A stretch of 64,000 bases of DNA from Leucobacter allii (lineage in GTDB: Bacteria; Actinomycetota; Actinomycetes; Actinomycetales; Microbacteriaceae). Position numbers and translations under genes: made by a program. The DNA is taken from assembly GCF_022919155.1 (NCBI RefSeq), contig NZ_CP095045.1, positions 1 through 64,000 on the forward strand. The letters are read 5' to 3'. Within the stretch, counting starts at the first letter, position 1. Every line of letters starts with the position of its first letter. Positions 30,139-38,791 of this stretch are shown here, piece after piece. Under the pieces are notes generated by a model that was given only the letters and a program-made list of their open reading frames with translations, searched no databases and had not been told where the DNA came from.

Positions 30139-31515
30139 TCAGTGGGCGAACGCCTGGCCGGAGGTCGGCCGCGGGAGCGGGCTCTCCAGCGCGTCGAGGT
30201 AGGCGACCTCCTCGCGCACCACGTCGAGCAGCGACTCCGCGAGATCCATCGTGAGGCCGTTGCGCACCACGATCCGCTGCACCGTCGTCTCCTCGAGATC
30301 CGCGGGCATCGGGTAGGCCGGCACGAGCCAGCCGCGCATCCGCAGCCGATCGGAGAGGTCGTAGAGGGTCCAGTTCTCGGAGTGCCCCTCGCGCAGCCGC
30401 CAGGCGAAGACGGGGATCGTCGATCCGTCGCTCACGAGCTCGAATGCGGCCATGGCCCCGATCGCCGAGGAGAGGTGCATGGCGACGCGCTGCGATTCGC
30501 CCTGCACCTCCGTGTAGCCCGCGCGACCCAGCCGCAGGAAGAGGTAGAACTGCAGCAGCACCTGCGCGCCCGGGCGCGAGAAGTTCAGCGCGAGGGTCGG
30601 GGTGTCCCCGCCGAGGTAGCTGACGCGGAAGACCATCGACTCCGGCAGCGCGTCGGCGTCCCGCCACACCACCCAGCCGAGGCCGGGGTAGACGAGGCCG
30701 TACTTGTGACCGGAGGTGTTGATCGAGGCGACGCGAGGCAGGCGGAAGTCCCATGCGAGCTCCGGTTGCAGGAACGGGGCGATCATCCCGCCCGATGCGG
30801 CGTCGACGTGGATGGGGATGTCGAGTCCGCGATCCCGCTCGATCGCGTCGAGCGCGCGCTGCAGCTCGGCGATCGGCTCGTAGGCCCCGGTGTACGTGAC
30901 TCCGAGGATGCCGACGACGCCGATGGTCCGCTCGTCCACGGCATCGGCGAGGCCGGGGCCGTCGAGTACCGGGTGCTCGGCGCTCACGGGCACGAAGCGC
31001 GCCTCCACCTCGAAGTAGTTGCAGAACTTCTCCCAGCACACCTGCACCGCGCTCGACATGACGAGGTTCGGTCGCGCCGTGTCAGCGCCGGCGGCCTCGC
31101 GGCGGTGCTGCCAGCGGCGCTTGAGCGCGATGCCGGCGAGCATGCACGCCTCGCTCGATCCGACGGTCGAGGTGGCCGGGGCGGCGTCCGGATCGGGGGC
31201 GTGCCAGAGGTCGGCGATGATGCGCTGGCAGTACTGCTCGATGGCGGCCGTCTGCGGGTACTCGTCCTTGTCGATCATGTTCTTGTCGAAGGCGCCGCGG
31301 TAGAGCTCGTCGGCCTCGTCGTCCATCCAGGTGGTGACGAAGGTTGCAAGGTTGAGCCGGGCGTTACCGTCGAGCATCGTCTCGTCTCGCACGGCGTGGA
31401 ACGCGGTGAGCGGCTCCATGCCCGTCTCGGCGAGACGGTGCTTGGAGATGCTGTCGGGATCGCCGCTGCGGCGATGGAGCGGGTTGACGGTGAGGCGGTC
31501 GGGCGAAGCGGGCAT
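30139..31515 (-). CDS. gadB: Glutamate decarboxylase
   Basis: A 458-residue PLP-dependent group II decarboxylase that makes GABA from glutamate, consuming a proton. TSTVGSSEACMLAGIALKRRW near residue 110 binds PLP, IPIHVDAASGGMIAPF near 225 has the cofactor aspartate, and INTSGHKYGLVYPG near 260 holds the Schiff-base lysine. The C-terminal tail ends in H, as in GadB proteins that close the active site at neutral pH. ATG 31515 has AGGAG about 10 nt upstream. No GABA antiporter is adjacent. Confidence 0.9.
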   Translation of the reverse strand: MPASPDRLTVNPLHRRSGDPDSISKHRLAETGMEPLTAFHAVRDETMLDGNARLNLATFVTTWMDDEADELYRGAFDKNMIDKDEYPQTAAIEQYCQRIIADLWHAPDPDAAPATSTVGSSEACMLAGIALKRRWQHRREAAGADTARPNLVMSSAVQVCWEKFCNYFEVEARFVPVSAEHPVLDGPGLADAVDERTIGVVGILGVTYTGAYEPIAELQRALDAIERDRGLDIPIHVDAASGGMIAPFLQPELAWDFRLPRVASINTSGHKYGLVYPGLGWVVWRDADALPESMVFRVSYLGGDTPTLALNFSRPGAQVLLQFYLFLRLGRAGYTEVQGESQRVAMHLSSAIGAMAAFELVSDGSTIPVFAWRLREGHSENWTLYDLSDRLRMRGWLVPAYPMPADLEETTVQRIVVRNGLTMDLAESLLDVVREEVAYLDALESPLPRPTSGQAFAH

Positions 31516-31686
31516 GTCGCGGATACTCCTTCGGATCGCGCCGCCGCGGCATCCGGCGGCCTGCTGCTCACCATACCCGGGGGCGGGCCCGTGCGGGAGC
31601 GCCGCGGGGCCGCCCGACCTCGTCGCGTCCCGTGCTGTCGCCTGACCGCGTCCCGCCGCATCGCCGTGTCGTCGCGACATCGACGC

Positions 31687-31733
31687 TTGACATTCCCCGC
31701 TCCGGTGTCTAGGTTCATTAGTGAAGTAATGAA
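31687..31733 (+). promoter_or_regulatory. Promoter and operator of the YtrA-type operon
   Basis: TTGACA (31687-31692), a 17-bp spacer and TAGGTT (31710-31715) form a near-consensus promoter. A perfect dyad TTCATTA/TAATGAA (31714-31720, 31727-31733, 6-bp gap) covers the end of the -10 and the transcription start. It is well placed for autorepression by the GntR protein. Confidence 0.75.
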
Positions 31734-31754
31734 CCAGGCAACGAGGAGGCGCGC

Positions 31755-32177
31755 ATGCTGGACGAATCGCGGCCGATCTTCCTGCAGATCGCCGACCGCA
31801 TCGCGGACGACGTGCTGCGGGGGGTGTACGCCGAGGGCGACCAGGTGCCGTCGACGAACGAGTTCGCGGCGTTCCATCGCATCAACCCCGCGACGGCAGG
31901 CAAGGGCGTCAACCTGCTCGTCGACCGCGGCGTCCTCTTCAAGAAGCGCGGCATCGGCATGTTCGTCGCCGACGGCGCGCGGGCCCGCATCGCCGAGGAG
32001 CGCCGGCGCGAGTTCGCCGAGCGCTATCTCGAACCGCTCCTCGCCGAGGCCCAGGCGCTCGGCCTCACCACGCGGGACGTCGTCAGGCTCGTCGAGGAGA
32101 CGGATCCGGCGCACGACCCGTCGGGATCCCCACGCACCGCACACACCGATCGGGAAGATCAGGAGGCAACATCATGA
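31755..32177 (+). CDS. GntR-family regulator, YtrA subfamily
   Basis: A 140-residue regulator. The winged helix covers about residues 8-75 (PIFLQIADRIADDVLRGVY, EGDQVPSTNEFAAFHRINPATAGKGVNLL), followed by a short C-terminal helical dimerisation part as in YtrA proteins. GAGGAGG lies 5 nt before the ATG. It overlaps the ABC ATPase start by 4 bp (ATGA). YtrA-type regulators repress their own ABC operon and are often induced by cell-wall-active compounds. Confidence 0.85.
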   Translation: MLDESRPIFLQIADRIADDVLRGVYAEGDQVPSTNEFAAFHRINPATAGKGVNLLVDRGVLFKKRGIGMFVADGARARIAEERRREFAERYLEPLLAEAQALGLTTRDVVRLVEETDPAHDPSGSPRTAHTDREDQEATS

Positions 32178-33127
32178 CCGCAGCAGCCATCGAGGTCCGA
32201 GGGCTCACCCGGCGCTATCGCGGCGCCGCCGCCCTCGACGATGTCACGCTCGACATCCGGGAGAACGCGATCACCGGCCTCCTGGGGCGCAACGGCGCGG
32301 GGAAGACCACGCTCATGTCGCTCATCACGGCGCAGGATCGGCCGAGTTCGGGCTCGATCTCCGTCGGCGGACGCGAGCCCTTCGAGCACGCCGACGTCCT
32401 CGCGCGGATGTGCTTCGTGCGCGACAACCAGCGCTACCCGGACGACTACAAGCTGCGCCACGTGATCCGCGCGGCCTCGTTCAGCTATCCCGGATGGTCC
32501 CAGGCGACCGCGGATCGGCTCATCGCGCAGTTCCGCCTGCCGACGAAGCCGATCGTGAAGAAGTTCTCCCGGGGCCAGCTCTCGGCCCTCGGCATCGTGC
32601 TCGGGCTCGCCTCCCGCGCCCCCGTGACCTTCTTCGACGAGCCCTACCTCGGCCTCGACGCGACGGCGCGGCACGTCTTCTACGACGAGCTGCTGCGCGA
32701 CTACGCCGAGCATCCGCGCACCATCATCCTCTCGACGCACCTCATCGACGAGATGGATCGGCTCCTCGAGCGCGTGGTCGTGCTCGACCGGGGACGCGTC
32801 ATCCGCGACGCCGACGTCGACGAGCTGCGCGGCAGCGCCGCGCAGCTCGCGGGTCGCGCGGCGGACATCGAGGCCTTCGCCCGCGGGCGGCGGATCCTCT
32901 CCCACCGCGCGCTCGGCGGCCTCGCCACCGTGATCGTGGAAGGCCGCCTCGACGCCGAGGAGCGCGCCGAGGCCGCGCGCCTCGGGCTCGAGCTCAGCCC
33001 GGTCTCCCTGCAGGAGCTGGTCGCCGCCTACGGGCTCGCGGATGGCGACGCCGCCGCGCTCGGCGGATCCGGAACGGAGGGCGGCGCCGAGACGATCGAC
33101 GCGCGCCAGGAAAGGAGCCTCTCATGA
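32174..33127 (+). CDS. ABC transporter ATP-binding protein (YtrB-like)
   Basis: A 317-residue ATPase. Walker A is GRNGAGKTT near residue 40, Walker B is VTFFDEPYLGLD, and the switch is in LSTHLIDEMDRLLE. The signature motif is FSRGQLSALGI in place of LSGGQ, a variation common in YtrB-like proteins. A C-terminal domain of about 90 residues follows. It overlaps both the GntR gene and the permease gene by 4 bp. It is probably a small exporter or sensor of envelope stress. Confidence 0.85.
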   Translation: MTAAAIEVRGLTRRYRGAAALDDVTLDIRENAITGLLGRNGAGKTTLMSLITAQDRPSSGSISVGGREPFEHADVLARMCFVRDNQRYPDDYKLRHVIRAASFSYPGWSQATADRLIAQFRLPTKPIVKKFSRGQLSALGIVLGLASRAPVTFFDEPYLGLDATARHVFYDELLRDYAEHPRTIILSTHLIDEMDRLLERVVVLDRGRVIRDADVDELRGSAAQLAGRAADIEAFARGRRILSHRALGGLATVIVEGRLDAEERAEAARLGLELSPVSLQELVAAYGLADGDAAALGGSGTEGGAETIDARQERSLS

Positions 33128-33837
33128 ACCGCTCGCTCACCGTGGCACGGCTGCACCTCAACAAGTGGAACACCGTGGTGCTCACCCCGCTCGGCATCCT
33201 CGGGATCGTCATGGTGGTGACGATCATCATCCAGATCGCGATCCTCCGCGCCACGGGCATGGACGCGAACTCGCCGGAGTACGTCGAGGGCGCTCGCTGG
33301 AATCAGGCGATCCTCTGGTCGCTTCCCGGTTTCCTCGTCTACTACGGGGTGCAGGCCGTCTCGACGACCTACCCCTTCGGGCTCGCGCTCGGCTTCACCC
33401 GTCGCGACTACATCGCGGGCACCATGATCGCCAACATGCTGCACGCGGTATACATCACCGTGCTGCTGCTCGCGCTGCTCGGTCTCGAGTTTGCCACCAA
33501 CCACTGGTTCGTGGGGGCGTATGTGCTCGATGTGAACGTCGTCGGCGCCGGGGATCCGCTGGTGCTCGGCGTGACCGCCTTCCTCGGCGTGCTCTTCTGC
33601 CTCACGGTCGGCGGCGTGTTCGCGGCGGTGTGGGTGCGCTTCGGCCCCAAGGGGCCGACGATCCTCGGCCTCGGCCTCGGCCTGGTGCTCGCCCTGTCGC
33701 TGCTGGCGCTCGCACCGCAGCTCGGGGAGATCTTCGGGGCCATCACCCGCGGGGGCCTGGCACTCGCCGCCGTCGCGATCATCCTGGTCTCCCTCGTAGG
33801 CACATGGTTCGCGATGCGCCGCGCATCCGTCCGCTGA
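33124..33837 (+). CDS. ABC transporter permease, partner of the YtrB-like ATPase
   Basis: A 237-residue membrane protein with six helices. It opens with a short cytosolic start and ends MRRASVR. LGFTRRDYIAGTMIANMLHAVY around residue 90 is the coupling-helix region shared by YtrC/YtrD-like and lantibiotic-type permeases. It is the last gene of the three-gene operon. GC-rich hairpins and repeats follow directly. The substrate is unknown. Confidence 0.8.
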   Translation: MNRSLTVARLHLNKWNTVVLTPLGILGIVMVVTIIIQIAILRATGMDANSPEYVEGARWNQAILWSLPGFLVYYGVQAVSTTYPFGLALGFTRRDYIAGTMIANMLHAVYITVLLLALLGLEFATNHWFVGAYVLDVNVVGAGDPLVLGVTAFLGVLFCLTVGGVFAAVWVRFGPKGPTILGLGLGLVLALSLLALAPQLGEIFGAITRGGLALAAVAIILVSLVGTWFAMRRASVR

Positions 33838-33940
33838 CCCGGGGCCCGGGGGCTGGACCCCGGGCCCTGGAGCCCAGTGCCCCTTTCGGCCTCGGGCCCC
33901 GGGCCTTCGGCCCCTGGGCCCGAGGCTTCGACCCCCGAAC

Positions 33941-33999
33941 GATCCGGGTCGCTCCGGCAGGGTCCGCACCCCGCGCACCCTGCCTGAGCGACCCGGATC
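33941..33999. repeat. 59-bp palindrome, copy A
   Basis: It begins GATCCGGGTC and ends GACCCGGATC, with a GGCAGGGT/ACCCTGCC inner stem. Same length and layout as copies B-D downstream. Confidence 0.85.
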
Positions 34000-34140
34000 G
34001 CGGGTGCGGAAGCGACCCGGATCGCGGTGCGGAAGCGACCCGGATCGCGGTGCGGAAGCGACCTGGATCCGCTGGTGCGTGCGGAAGTGACCCGGATCCG
34101 CTGGTGCGTGCGGGAGTGACCCGGATCGTGGGGCGCGGGA
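33989..34140. repeat. Tandem half-copies of the palindrome
   Basis: The right outer arm (GCGACCCGGATC) plus a linker ending GTGCGGAA recurs about six times in units of 23-29 bp, starting from the last arm of copy A. Later units drift (GTGACCCGGATCCGCTGG). Confidence 0.75.
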
Positions 34141-34180
34141 GAACGGGCCGGGGTTGCGGCGACGGGGTTGGATCGGAGCG

Positions 34181-34255
34181 AACGGGCGAGGATCGAACGG
34201 GCGAGGATCGAACGGGCGAGGATCGAACGGGCGCGGATCGAACGGGCGCGGATCG
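34181..34255. repeat. Five tandem 15-bp repeats
   Basis: The unit AACGGGCGAGGATCG occurs at 34181, 34196, 34211, 34226 and 34241; the last two have GCG in place of GAG. It lies in non-coding DNA 84 bp before yajQ. Confidence 0.9.
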
Positions 34256-34326
34256 AGCGATCGATCGGGCGAGCGATCGAGCGATCGGGCGGGCGGATCG
34301 GACGGCCGCGCTCGGCGGGGCTCCGC

Positions 34327-34338
34327 TAGGCTGGAGCC
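34327..34338 (+). promoter_or_regulatory. -10 box for leaderless yajQ mRNA
   Basis: TAGGCT (34327-34332) lies 6 nt before the ATG. Confidence 0.55.
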
Positions 34339-34827
34339 ATGGCTGATTCTTCGTTTGACGTGGTGAGCAAGATCGATTCCATGGAGGTCGAGAACGCGGT
34401 GAACCAGGCCCGCAAGGAGGTCGAGCAGCGCTACGACTTCAAGGGCGTCGGCGCGGACGTGACGCTCTCGGGTGAGAGCATTCAGATCAAGGCGAACACC
34501 GAGGAGCGCGCGAACGCCGTCCTCGATGTGCTCCAGTCGAAGTTCATCAAGCGCGGCCTGTCGCTCAAGGCGCTCGACACCGGCGAGCCCTACGCGAGCG
34601 GCAAGGAGTACCGGATCGATGCGAAGCTCAAGGAGGGCATCGATCAGGCGACCGCGAAGAAGCTGAACAAGCTCATCCGCGACGAGGCGCCCAAGTCGGT
34701 GAAATCGCAGATCCAGGGCGACGAGCTCCGCGTCTCGTCGAAGAGCCGCGACGAGCTGCAGCAGACGATCGCGCTGCTCAAGGAGGCCGACGTCGACGTG
34801 GCCCTCCAGTTCGTCAACTTCCGCTGA
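34339..34827 (+). CDS. yajQ: YajQ-family nucleotide-binding protein
   Basis: A 162-residue protein of the UPF0234/DUF520 family: ADSSFDVVSKIDSMEVENAV at the start, EVEQRYDFKGVG near residue 32, and a second ferredoxin-like domain with IRDEAPKSVKSQIQGDELRV. Family members bind nucleotides, and some bind cyclic di-GMP. The start is set by the -10 box 6 nt upstream. It is followed after 8 bp by a lipoprotein gene. Its role in actinobacteria is not known. Confidence 0.9.
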   Translation: MADSSFDVVSKIDSMEVENAVNQARKEVEQRYDFKGVGADVTLSGESIQIKANTEERANAVLDVLQSKFIKRGLSLKALDTGEPYASGKEYRIDAKLKEGIDQATAKKLNKLIRDEAPKSVKSQIQGDELRVSSKSRDELQQTIALLKEADVDVALQFVNFR

Positions 34828-34835
34828 GGATTCCC

Positions 34836-35585
34836 GTGGCCGCGCGGCTGCTGCCGATCCTGCTCGGCACCCTCCTCGCCGCGGCGGCGCTCGCGGGCTG
34901 CGCCCCGGAGCCCGGATCGACCGGGGATCCCTCGCCGACGACCGGATCGAGCGCGACGACGCCCGCACCCCCGAGCGCGACGACGCCCGCTCCCGCGCCG
35001 TCCCCCACGGCCGGGCCGAGCGCGGCACCGGATCCCTGGACCGAGTTCTCGGACGCGCGGGGCCCCGTCTCCTCCGAGATCCCTCCCGGGTGGAGCGTCG
35101 CGGAGGTCGCCGCGAGCGAGGACGGGATGCTGCAGCTCGCGGTGCGAGACGACGCCGGCGCGACGCGGCTGATCTTCGCGAACCGGGTCTCCGGACTCGG
35201 CGGCGCCTGCACGCCGGCCCTCCCGGTGCTGCGCATCGTCGAGCACGACGCGACGCCGCTCGAGATCCCCGGCTTCGCGCCCGCGGCGAGCGACCAGCTC
35301 GGACGACCGCTCGAGGCGCCCCGCGTCGTCTATCGGGTCGCGGAGCTGCCGGACGGCGCCCTCGGCACGCTCGCGGTCTCGAACGATCGGCCGCAGGACT
35401 CCTGCATGTTCTACAACCTGCTGCAGGGGGCCGCGGGGTCGCTCGTCTTCGCCGACGCCCTGCAGATCGACAGCGTCGCACCGGGACGCGTCTTCCCCGA
35501 TGCGGCCGCGGCTGAGGCGTTCACGGGCACGGCGGAGTACGCGACGCTCAAGCGGATCCTGGGCTCGCTGCGGCTGGAGGCCTGA
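34836..35585 (+). CDS. Putative lipoprotein of unknown function
   Basis: A 249-residue protein. The GTG start gives a short basic start, a hydrophobic stretch and the lipobox LAGC (Cys22), so it is exported and lipid-anchored. A Thr/Pro/Ser-rich spacer (about 25-65) leads to a globular domain with PPGWSVAEVAASEDGMLQL and three cysteines. GAGGA lies 5 nt upstream. It follows yajQ closely. No family was recognised. Confidence 0.75.
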   Translation: MAARLLPILLGTLLAAAALAGCAPEPGSTGDPSPTTGSSATTPAPPSATTPAPAPSPTAGPSAAPDPWTEFSDARGPVSSEIPPGWSVAEVAASEDGMLQLAVRDDAGATRLIFANRVSGLGGACTPALPVLRIVEHDATPLEIPGFAPAASDQLGRPLEAPRVVYRVAELPDGALGTLAVSNDRPQDSCMFYNLLQGAAGSLVFADALQIDSVAPGRVFPDAAAAEAFTGTAEYATLKRILGSLRLEA

Positions 35586-35600
35586 TCCCGCCCGCGCCGA

Positions 35601-35612
35601 TACACTGGCGCC
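35601..35612 (+). promoter_or_regulatory. -10 box for leaderless DUF3151 mRNA
   Basis: TACACT (35601-35606) lies 6 nt before the ATG at 35613. Confidence 0.55.
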
Positions 35613-36038
35613 ATGATCGGTGAGAACCTGCTCGGACCCGAACCCACCCTGCTCGCGGAGGATGCCGCCGTCGCCTCGGCGCTCGCCGCAGGGAGCGACC
35701 CCGCCTCGGTGGTGCGCGCCCACCCCGAATCGCCGCTCGCCTGGGCGCTCCTCGCCGACGCCGCCGACGCGGCGGGCCGCGAGATCGAGGCCTACGCCTT
35801 CGCCCGCGTGGGCTACCACCGCGGGCTCGACGCCCTGCGGAAGGCCGGCTGGCGCGGAGCCGGCCCCGTGCCCTGGGCGCACGAGCCGAACCGCGGCGTG
35901 CTGCGCGCGCTCTACGCGCTCCGTCGCGCCGCCGCCGCGATCGGCGAGCAGGGCGAGGTCGTCCGGCTCACCGAGTTCCTCGAGGGCGCGGACCCCGCCG
36001 CCATCGCGGAGATCGAGGCCGCTCCGACGGCGGAATGA
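35613..36038 (+). CDS. DUF3151 family protein
   Basis: A 141-residue actinobacterial protein of unknown function. [15 protein letters not shown] opens it, [15 protein letters not shown] and [19 protein letters not shown] form a TPR-like helical pair, and [18 protein letters not shown] is the most conserved block. Genes of this family often lie close to purA or fba, and purA follows here after 64 bp. Confidence 0.85.
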   Translation: MIGENLLGPEPTLLAEDAAVASALAAGSDPASVVRAHPESPLAWALLADAADAAGREIEAYAFARVGYHRGLDALRKAGWRGAGPVPWAHEPNRGVLRALYALRRAAAAIGEQGEVVRLTEFLEGADPAAIAEIEAAPTAE

Positions 36039-36058
36039 CCGCGGAGGACGGTCCTCGC

Positions 36059-36064
36059 TAGACT
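36059..36064 (+). promoter_or_regulatory. -10 box upstream of purA
   Basis: TAGACT gives transcription from about 36071 and a leader of about 30 nt. GAAGGGG about 5 nt before the ATG at 36103 is the ribosome site. Confidence 0.45.
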
Positions 36065-36102
36065 GGGGCGGTAATTGCCTGTGCGCGAAGGAAGGGGCTG
36101 AA

Positions 36103-37389
36103 ATGCCCGCAGTGCTCATCACCGGTGCCCAGTGGGGCGACGAGGGCAAGGGTCGGGCGACCGACCTGCTCGGCAGCCGCGTCGACTACGTCGTGAAGTT
36201 CAACGGCGGCAACAACGCCGGCCACACGGTCGTGGTCGGCGAGGAGAAGTACGCGCTCCACCTGCTCCCCTCCGGCATCCTCACCCCCGGGGTCGTGCCC
36301 GTGATCTCGAACGGCGTGGTCATCGATCTCGAGGTGCTCAAGAGCGAGCTCGACGCGCTCGGCGGCCGCGGTGTGGACGTCTCTCGGCTGAAGGTGAGCG
36401 CGAACGCGCACGTCATCACGGCCTACCACCGGACGCTCGACAAGGTCACCGAGCGATTCCTCGGAAAGCGCCAGATCGGCACGACGGGGCGCGGGATCGG
36501 CCCCGCCTACGCGGACAAGATCAACCGCGTCGGGATCAGGATCCAGGACATCTTCGACGAGGGGATCCTGCGGCAGAAGGTCGAGGCGGCCCTCGACTTC
36601 AAGAACCAGGTGCTCGTGAAGATCTACAACCGTCGCGCCATCTCGGCGGACGAGGTGGTCGAGGACCTGCTCGGCTACCGCGAGATGCTCGAGCCCATGG
36701 TCTGCGACACCGGCCTGCTGCTCCACGAGGCGATGCGCGCGGAGCGGACGGTGCTGTTCGAGGCCGGTCAGGCGACCATGCTCGACATCGACCACGGGAC
36801 CTACCCGTTCGTGACCTCGTCGAACGCGACGGCGGGCGGCGCGAGCACGGGATCGGGGCTGCCGCCCCACGCGCTGGATCGGGTGATCTCGGTCGTCAAG
36901 GCCTACACGACGCGCGTCGGCGCCGGGCCGTTCCCCACCGAGCTCTTCGACGAGTCGGGCGACTACCTGCGCACCCAGGGCTTCGAGTTCGGCACGACCA
37001 CCGGTCGCCCCCGCCGCTGCGGCTGGTACGACGCCCCGATCGCCCGCTACGCCGCCCGCATCAACGGGGTGACCGACTTCGTGCTCACCAAGCTCGACGT
37101 GCTCTCCGGGCTCGAGCGGATCCCCGTGTGCGTCGCCTACGACGTGAACGGGGTGCGCCACGACGAGATGCCCGTCAACCAGAGCGATTTCCACCACGCG
37201 ACGCCGATCTACGAGGAGTTCCCCGGCTGGAACGAGGACATCTCGGGTGCGCGACGATTCGAGGAGCTTCCGCAGAACGCGCAGGACTACATCCTGGCGC
37301 TCGAGGCGATGAGCGGCTCGCGCATCTCGGCCATCGGCGTCGGCCCCGAGCGGGAGCAGGTCGTGGTGCGCCACGATCTGCTCGACTGA
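36103..37389 (+). CDS. purA: Adenylosuccinate synthetase
   Basis: A 428-residue cytosolic enzyme that joins aspartate to IMP using GTP, the first step from IMP to AMP. The P-loop is [10 protein letters not shown] (about residues 8-17), followed by [26 protein letters not shown], the active-site loop of [16 protein letters not shown], and the GTP/base-binding [13 protein letters not shown]. Length and motif order are complete. Chorismate mutase follows after 10 bp. Confidence 0.97.
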   Translation: MPAVLITGAQWGDEGKGRATDLLGSRVDYVVKFNGGNNAGHTVVVGEEKYALHLLPSGILTPGVVPVISNGVVIDLEVLKSELDALGGRGVDVSRLKVSANAHVITAYHRTLDKVTERFLGKRQIGTTGRGIGPAYADKINRVGIRIQDIFDEGILRQKVEAALDFKNQVLVKIYNRRAISADEVVEDLLGYREMLEPMVCDTGLLLHEAMRAERTVLFEAGQATMLDIDHGTYPFVTSSNATAGGASTGSGLPPHALDRVISVVKAYTTRVGAGPFPTELFDESGDYLRTQGFEFGTTTGRPRRCGWYDAPIARYAARINGVTDFVLTKLDVLSGLERIPVCVAYDVNGVRHDEMPVNQSDFHHATPIYEEFPGWNEDISGARRFEELPQNAQDYILALEAMSGSRISAIGVGPEREQVVVRHDLLD

Positions 37390-37399
37390 GGCGGCGGCG

Positions 37400-37693
37400 A
37401 TGACGGCGACGCCGCAGGAACGGCTCGACCGCCTGCGCTCGAGCATCGACAACATCGACGCGGCGCTCATCCACATGCTCGCCGAGCGCTTCAAGTGCAC
37501 CCAGGAGGTCGGGCGGCTGAAGGCGGAGCACGAGATGCCCGCCTCCGATCCCGCGCGCGAGGCGCGGCAGACCGCGCGGCTGCGCAGCCTCGCCGAGGAG
37601 GCGCACCTCGACCCCGAGTTCGCGGAGAAGTGGTTCAACTTCGTGGTCGCCGAGGTCATCCAGCACCACACCCGGATCGCCTCCGAGCAGTAG
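37400..37693 (+). CDS. Chorismate mutase, AroQ type
   Basis: A 97-residue all-helical protein, chorismate to prephenate, for phenylalanine and tyrosine synthesis. RLRSSIDNIDAALIHMLAERF near residue 10 and VGRLKAEHEMPASDPAREARQ near 38 carry the AroQ pattern of Arg, Asp, Lys and Arg active-site residues. It begins 10 bp after purA and is probably co-transcribed. It lacks a prephenate dehydratase or DAHP synthase domain. Confidence 0.85.
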   Translation: MTATPQERLDRLRSSIDNIDAALIHMLAERFKCTQEVGRLKAEHEMPASDPAREARQTARLRSLAEEAHLDPEFAEKWFNFVVAEVIQHHTRIASEQ

Positions 37694-37722
37694 CCGGTCG
37701 AGCGCTCCCGCTTGCGCATCGT

Positions 37723-37738
37723 TCGAAGATATGTTCGA
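37723..37738 (+). promoter_or_regulatory. LexA (SOS) box
   Basis: TCGAAGATATGTTCGA differs at one position from the actinobacterial SOS palindrome TCGAACATATGTTCGA. It lies 8 bp before the radical SAM start and overlaps a TATGTT -10 candidate (37731-37736). Confidence 0.75.
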
Positions 37739-37746
37739 ATGATCGC

Positions 37747-38781
37747 ATGCGGTGGAGCGGGCAGAGGGTGACGGCGACCGACGACGCCCTGCCCGGGCTC
37801 GGCGTCGCGGAGGTCGCCGCGCTGCCCGGGCATCTGCGCACCGTGCGCGCTCCCGAGTTCGCGGGGCTGGTCTTCCACGAGGTGCTCGCGAAGAGCGCCC
37901 TCAATCGGGTGCCGGGCGCCTCGTCGATGCCGTTCTCATGGACGGTGAACCCCTACCGCGGATGCTCCCACGCCTGCGTGTACTGCTTCGCGCGCGGCTC
38001 CCACCGCTACCTCGAGCTCGACACGGGCCGCGACTTCGACTCGCAGCTCGTCGTCAAGGTGAACGTGGCCGAGGTGCTCGGCCGCGAACTCGCGCGACCG
38101 AGCTGGGCGCGCGCTCGCGTGGCGCTCGGCACGAACACGGACCCCTACCAGCGGGCCGAGGGCCGCTACCGGCTCCTGCCAGGGATCATCGCGGCGCTCG
38201 CGCGGAGCGGCACACCGTTCTCGATCCTCACGAAGGGCACACTGCTGCGCCGCGATCTGCCTCAGCTCGCCGAGGCCGCCGAACGCGTCCCGGTCGCGCT
38301 CGCGATGTCCATCGCCGTGGGAGACCCCGAGCTGCAGCAGTCGATCGAGCCGGGGACCCCGAGCACGCGGGCGCGGCTCGCCACCATCGCCGCCGCACGG
38401 GACGCGGGGTTCGCCCCCGACGTGTTCCTCATGCCCGTGCTGCCCCATCTCACCGACGACCCGGGGCAGCTCGACGCGCTGCTCCGCGACATCCGCGAGG
38501 CCGGAGCGCGCTCCGTGATATACGGGCCGCTGCACCTGCGCAGCCACGTGAAGCCCTGGTTCTTCGCCTGGCTCGAGCGCGAGCACCCGGAGCTCCTGCC
38601 GAGCTACCGCTCGCTCTACCCGGGGAGCGCGAGCCGGGCGCCGCAGTCCTACCGCATGGCTCTCGCCGCGCGGATCCGCCCCCTCATCCGCAAGCACGGG
38701 CTGGAGCGGTCCTCGCCCGCGCCCGTCGCCGCGGGGCCCGAGCCGAGCGCGCCGGGAGAGCCGGCTCCGACCCTGTTCTGA
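37747..38781 (+). CDS. Radical SAM protein of the Rv2578c family
   Basis: A 344-residue protein. The 4Fe-4S cluster cysteines are C73, C77 and C80 in RGCSHACVYCFARG (CX3CX2C), as in spore-photoproduct-lyase-like (SplB-related) proteins. The TIM-barrel strands VALGTNTDPYQRAEGRY and FSILTKGTLLRRD follow. ATG 37747 is chosen because it begins just after the SOS box. The M. tuberculosis homologue Rv2578c is, as I recall, among LexA-controlled genes. A DNA-repair role is plausible but unproven. It converges with a putative DNA glycosylase. Confidence 0.85.
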   Translation: MRWSGQRVTATDDALPGLGVAEVAALPGHLRTVRAPEFAGLVFHEVLAKSALNRVPGASSMPFSWTVNPYRGCSHACVYCFARGSHRYLELDTGRDFDSQLVVKVNVAEVLGRELARPSWARARVALGTNTDPYQRAEGRYRLLPGIIAALARSGTPFSILTKGTLLRRDLPQLAEAAERVPVALAMSIAVGDPELQQSIEPGTPSTRARLATIAAARDAGFAPDVFLMPVLPHLTDDPGQLDALLRDIREAGARSVIYGPLHLRSHVKPWFFAWLEREHPELLPSYRSLYPGSASRAPQSYRMALAARIRPLIRKHGLERSSPAPVAAGPEPSAPGEPAPTLF

Positions 38782-38791
38782 GCCGCGCCGC

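Larger units (their letters stand above)
33838..34338. repeat. Repeat-filled intergenic stretch
   Basis: No gene is seen in these 501 bp. In order there are: GC-rich inverted repeats built on GGGCCC (33841-33930), one copy of the 59-bp palindrome (33941-33999), a tandem series of its right half (33989-34140), five 15-bp units (34181-34255), and GATCG-rich repeats to 34300. The last 12 bases hold the yajQ -10 box. Confidence 0.8.

Noticed and set aside
30076..33837. A 1253-codon plus-strand frame running through the decarboxylase and the ABC operon.
   Set aside because: Only its last 237 codons, from 33124, are a real permease; the rest is antisense or out of frame to well-supported genes.
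34181..34255. The five tandem repeats as a CRISPR array.
   Set aside because: Units are 15 bp, directly adjacent and without spacers, and no cas gene is present.
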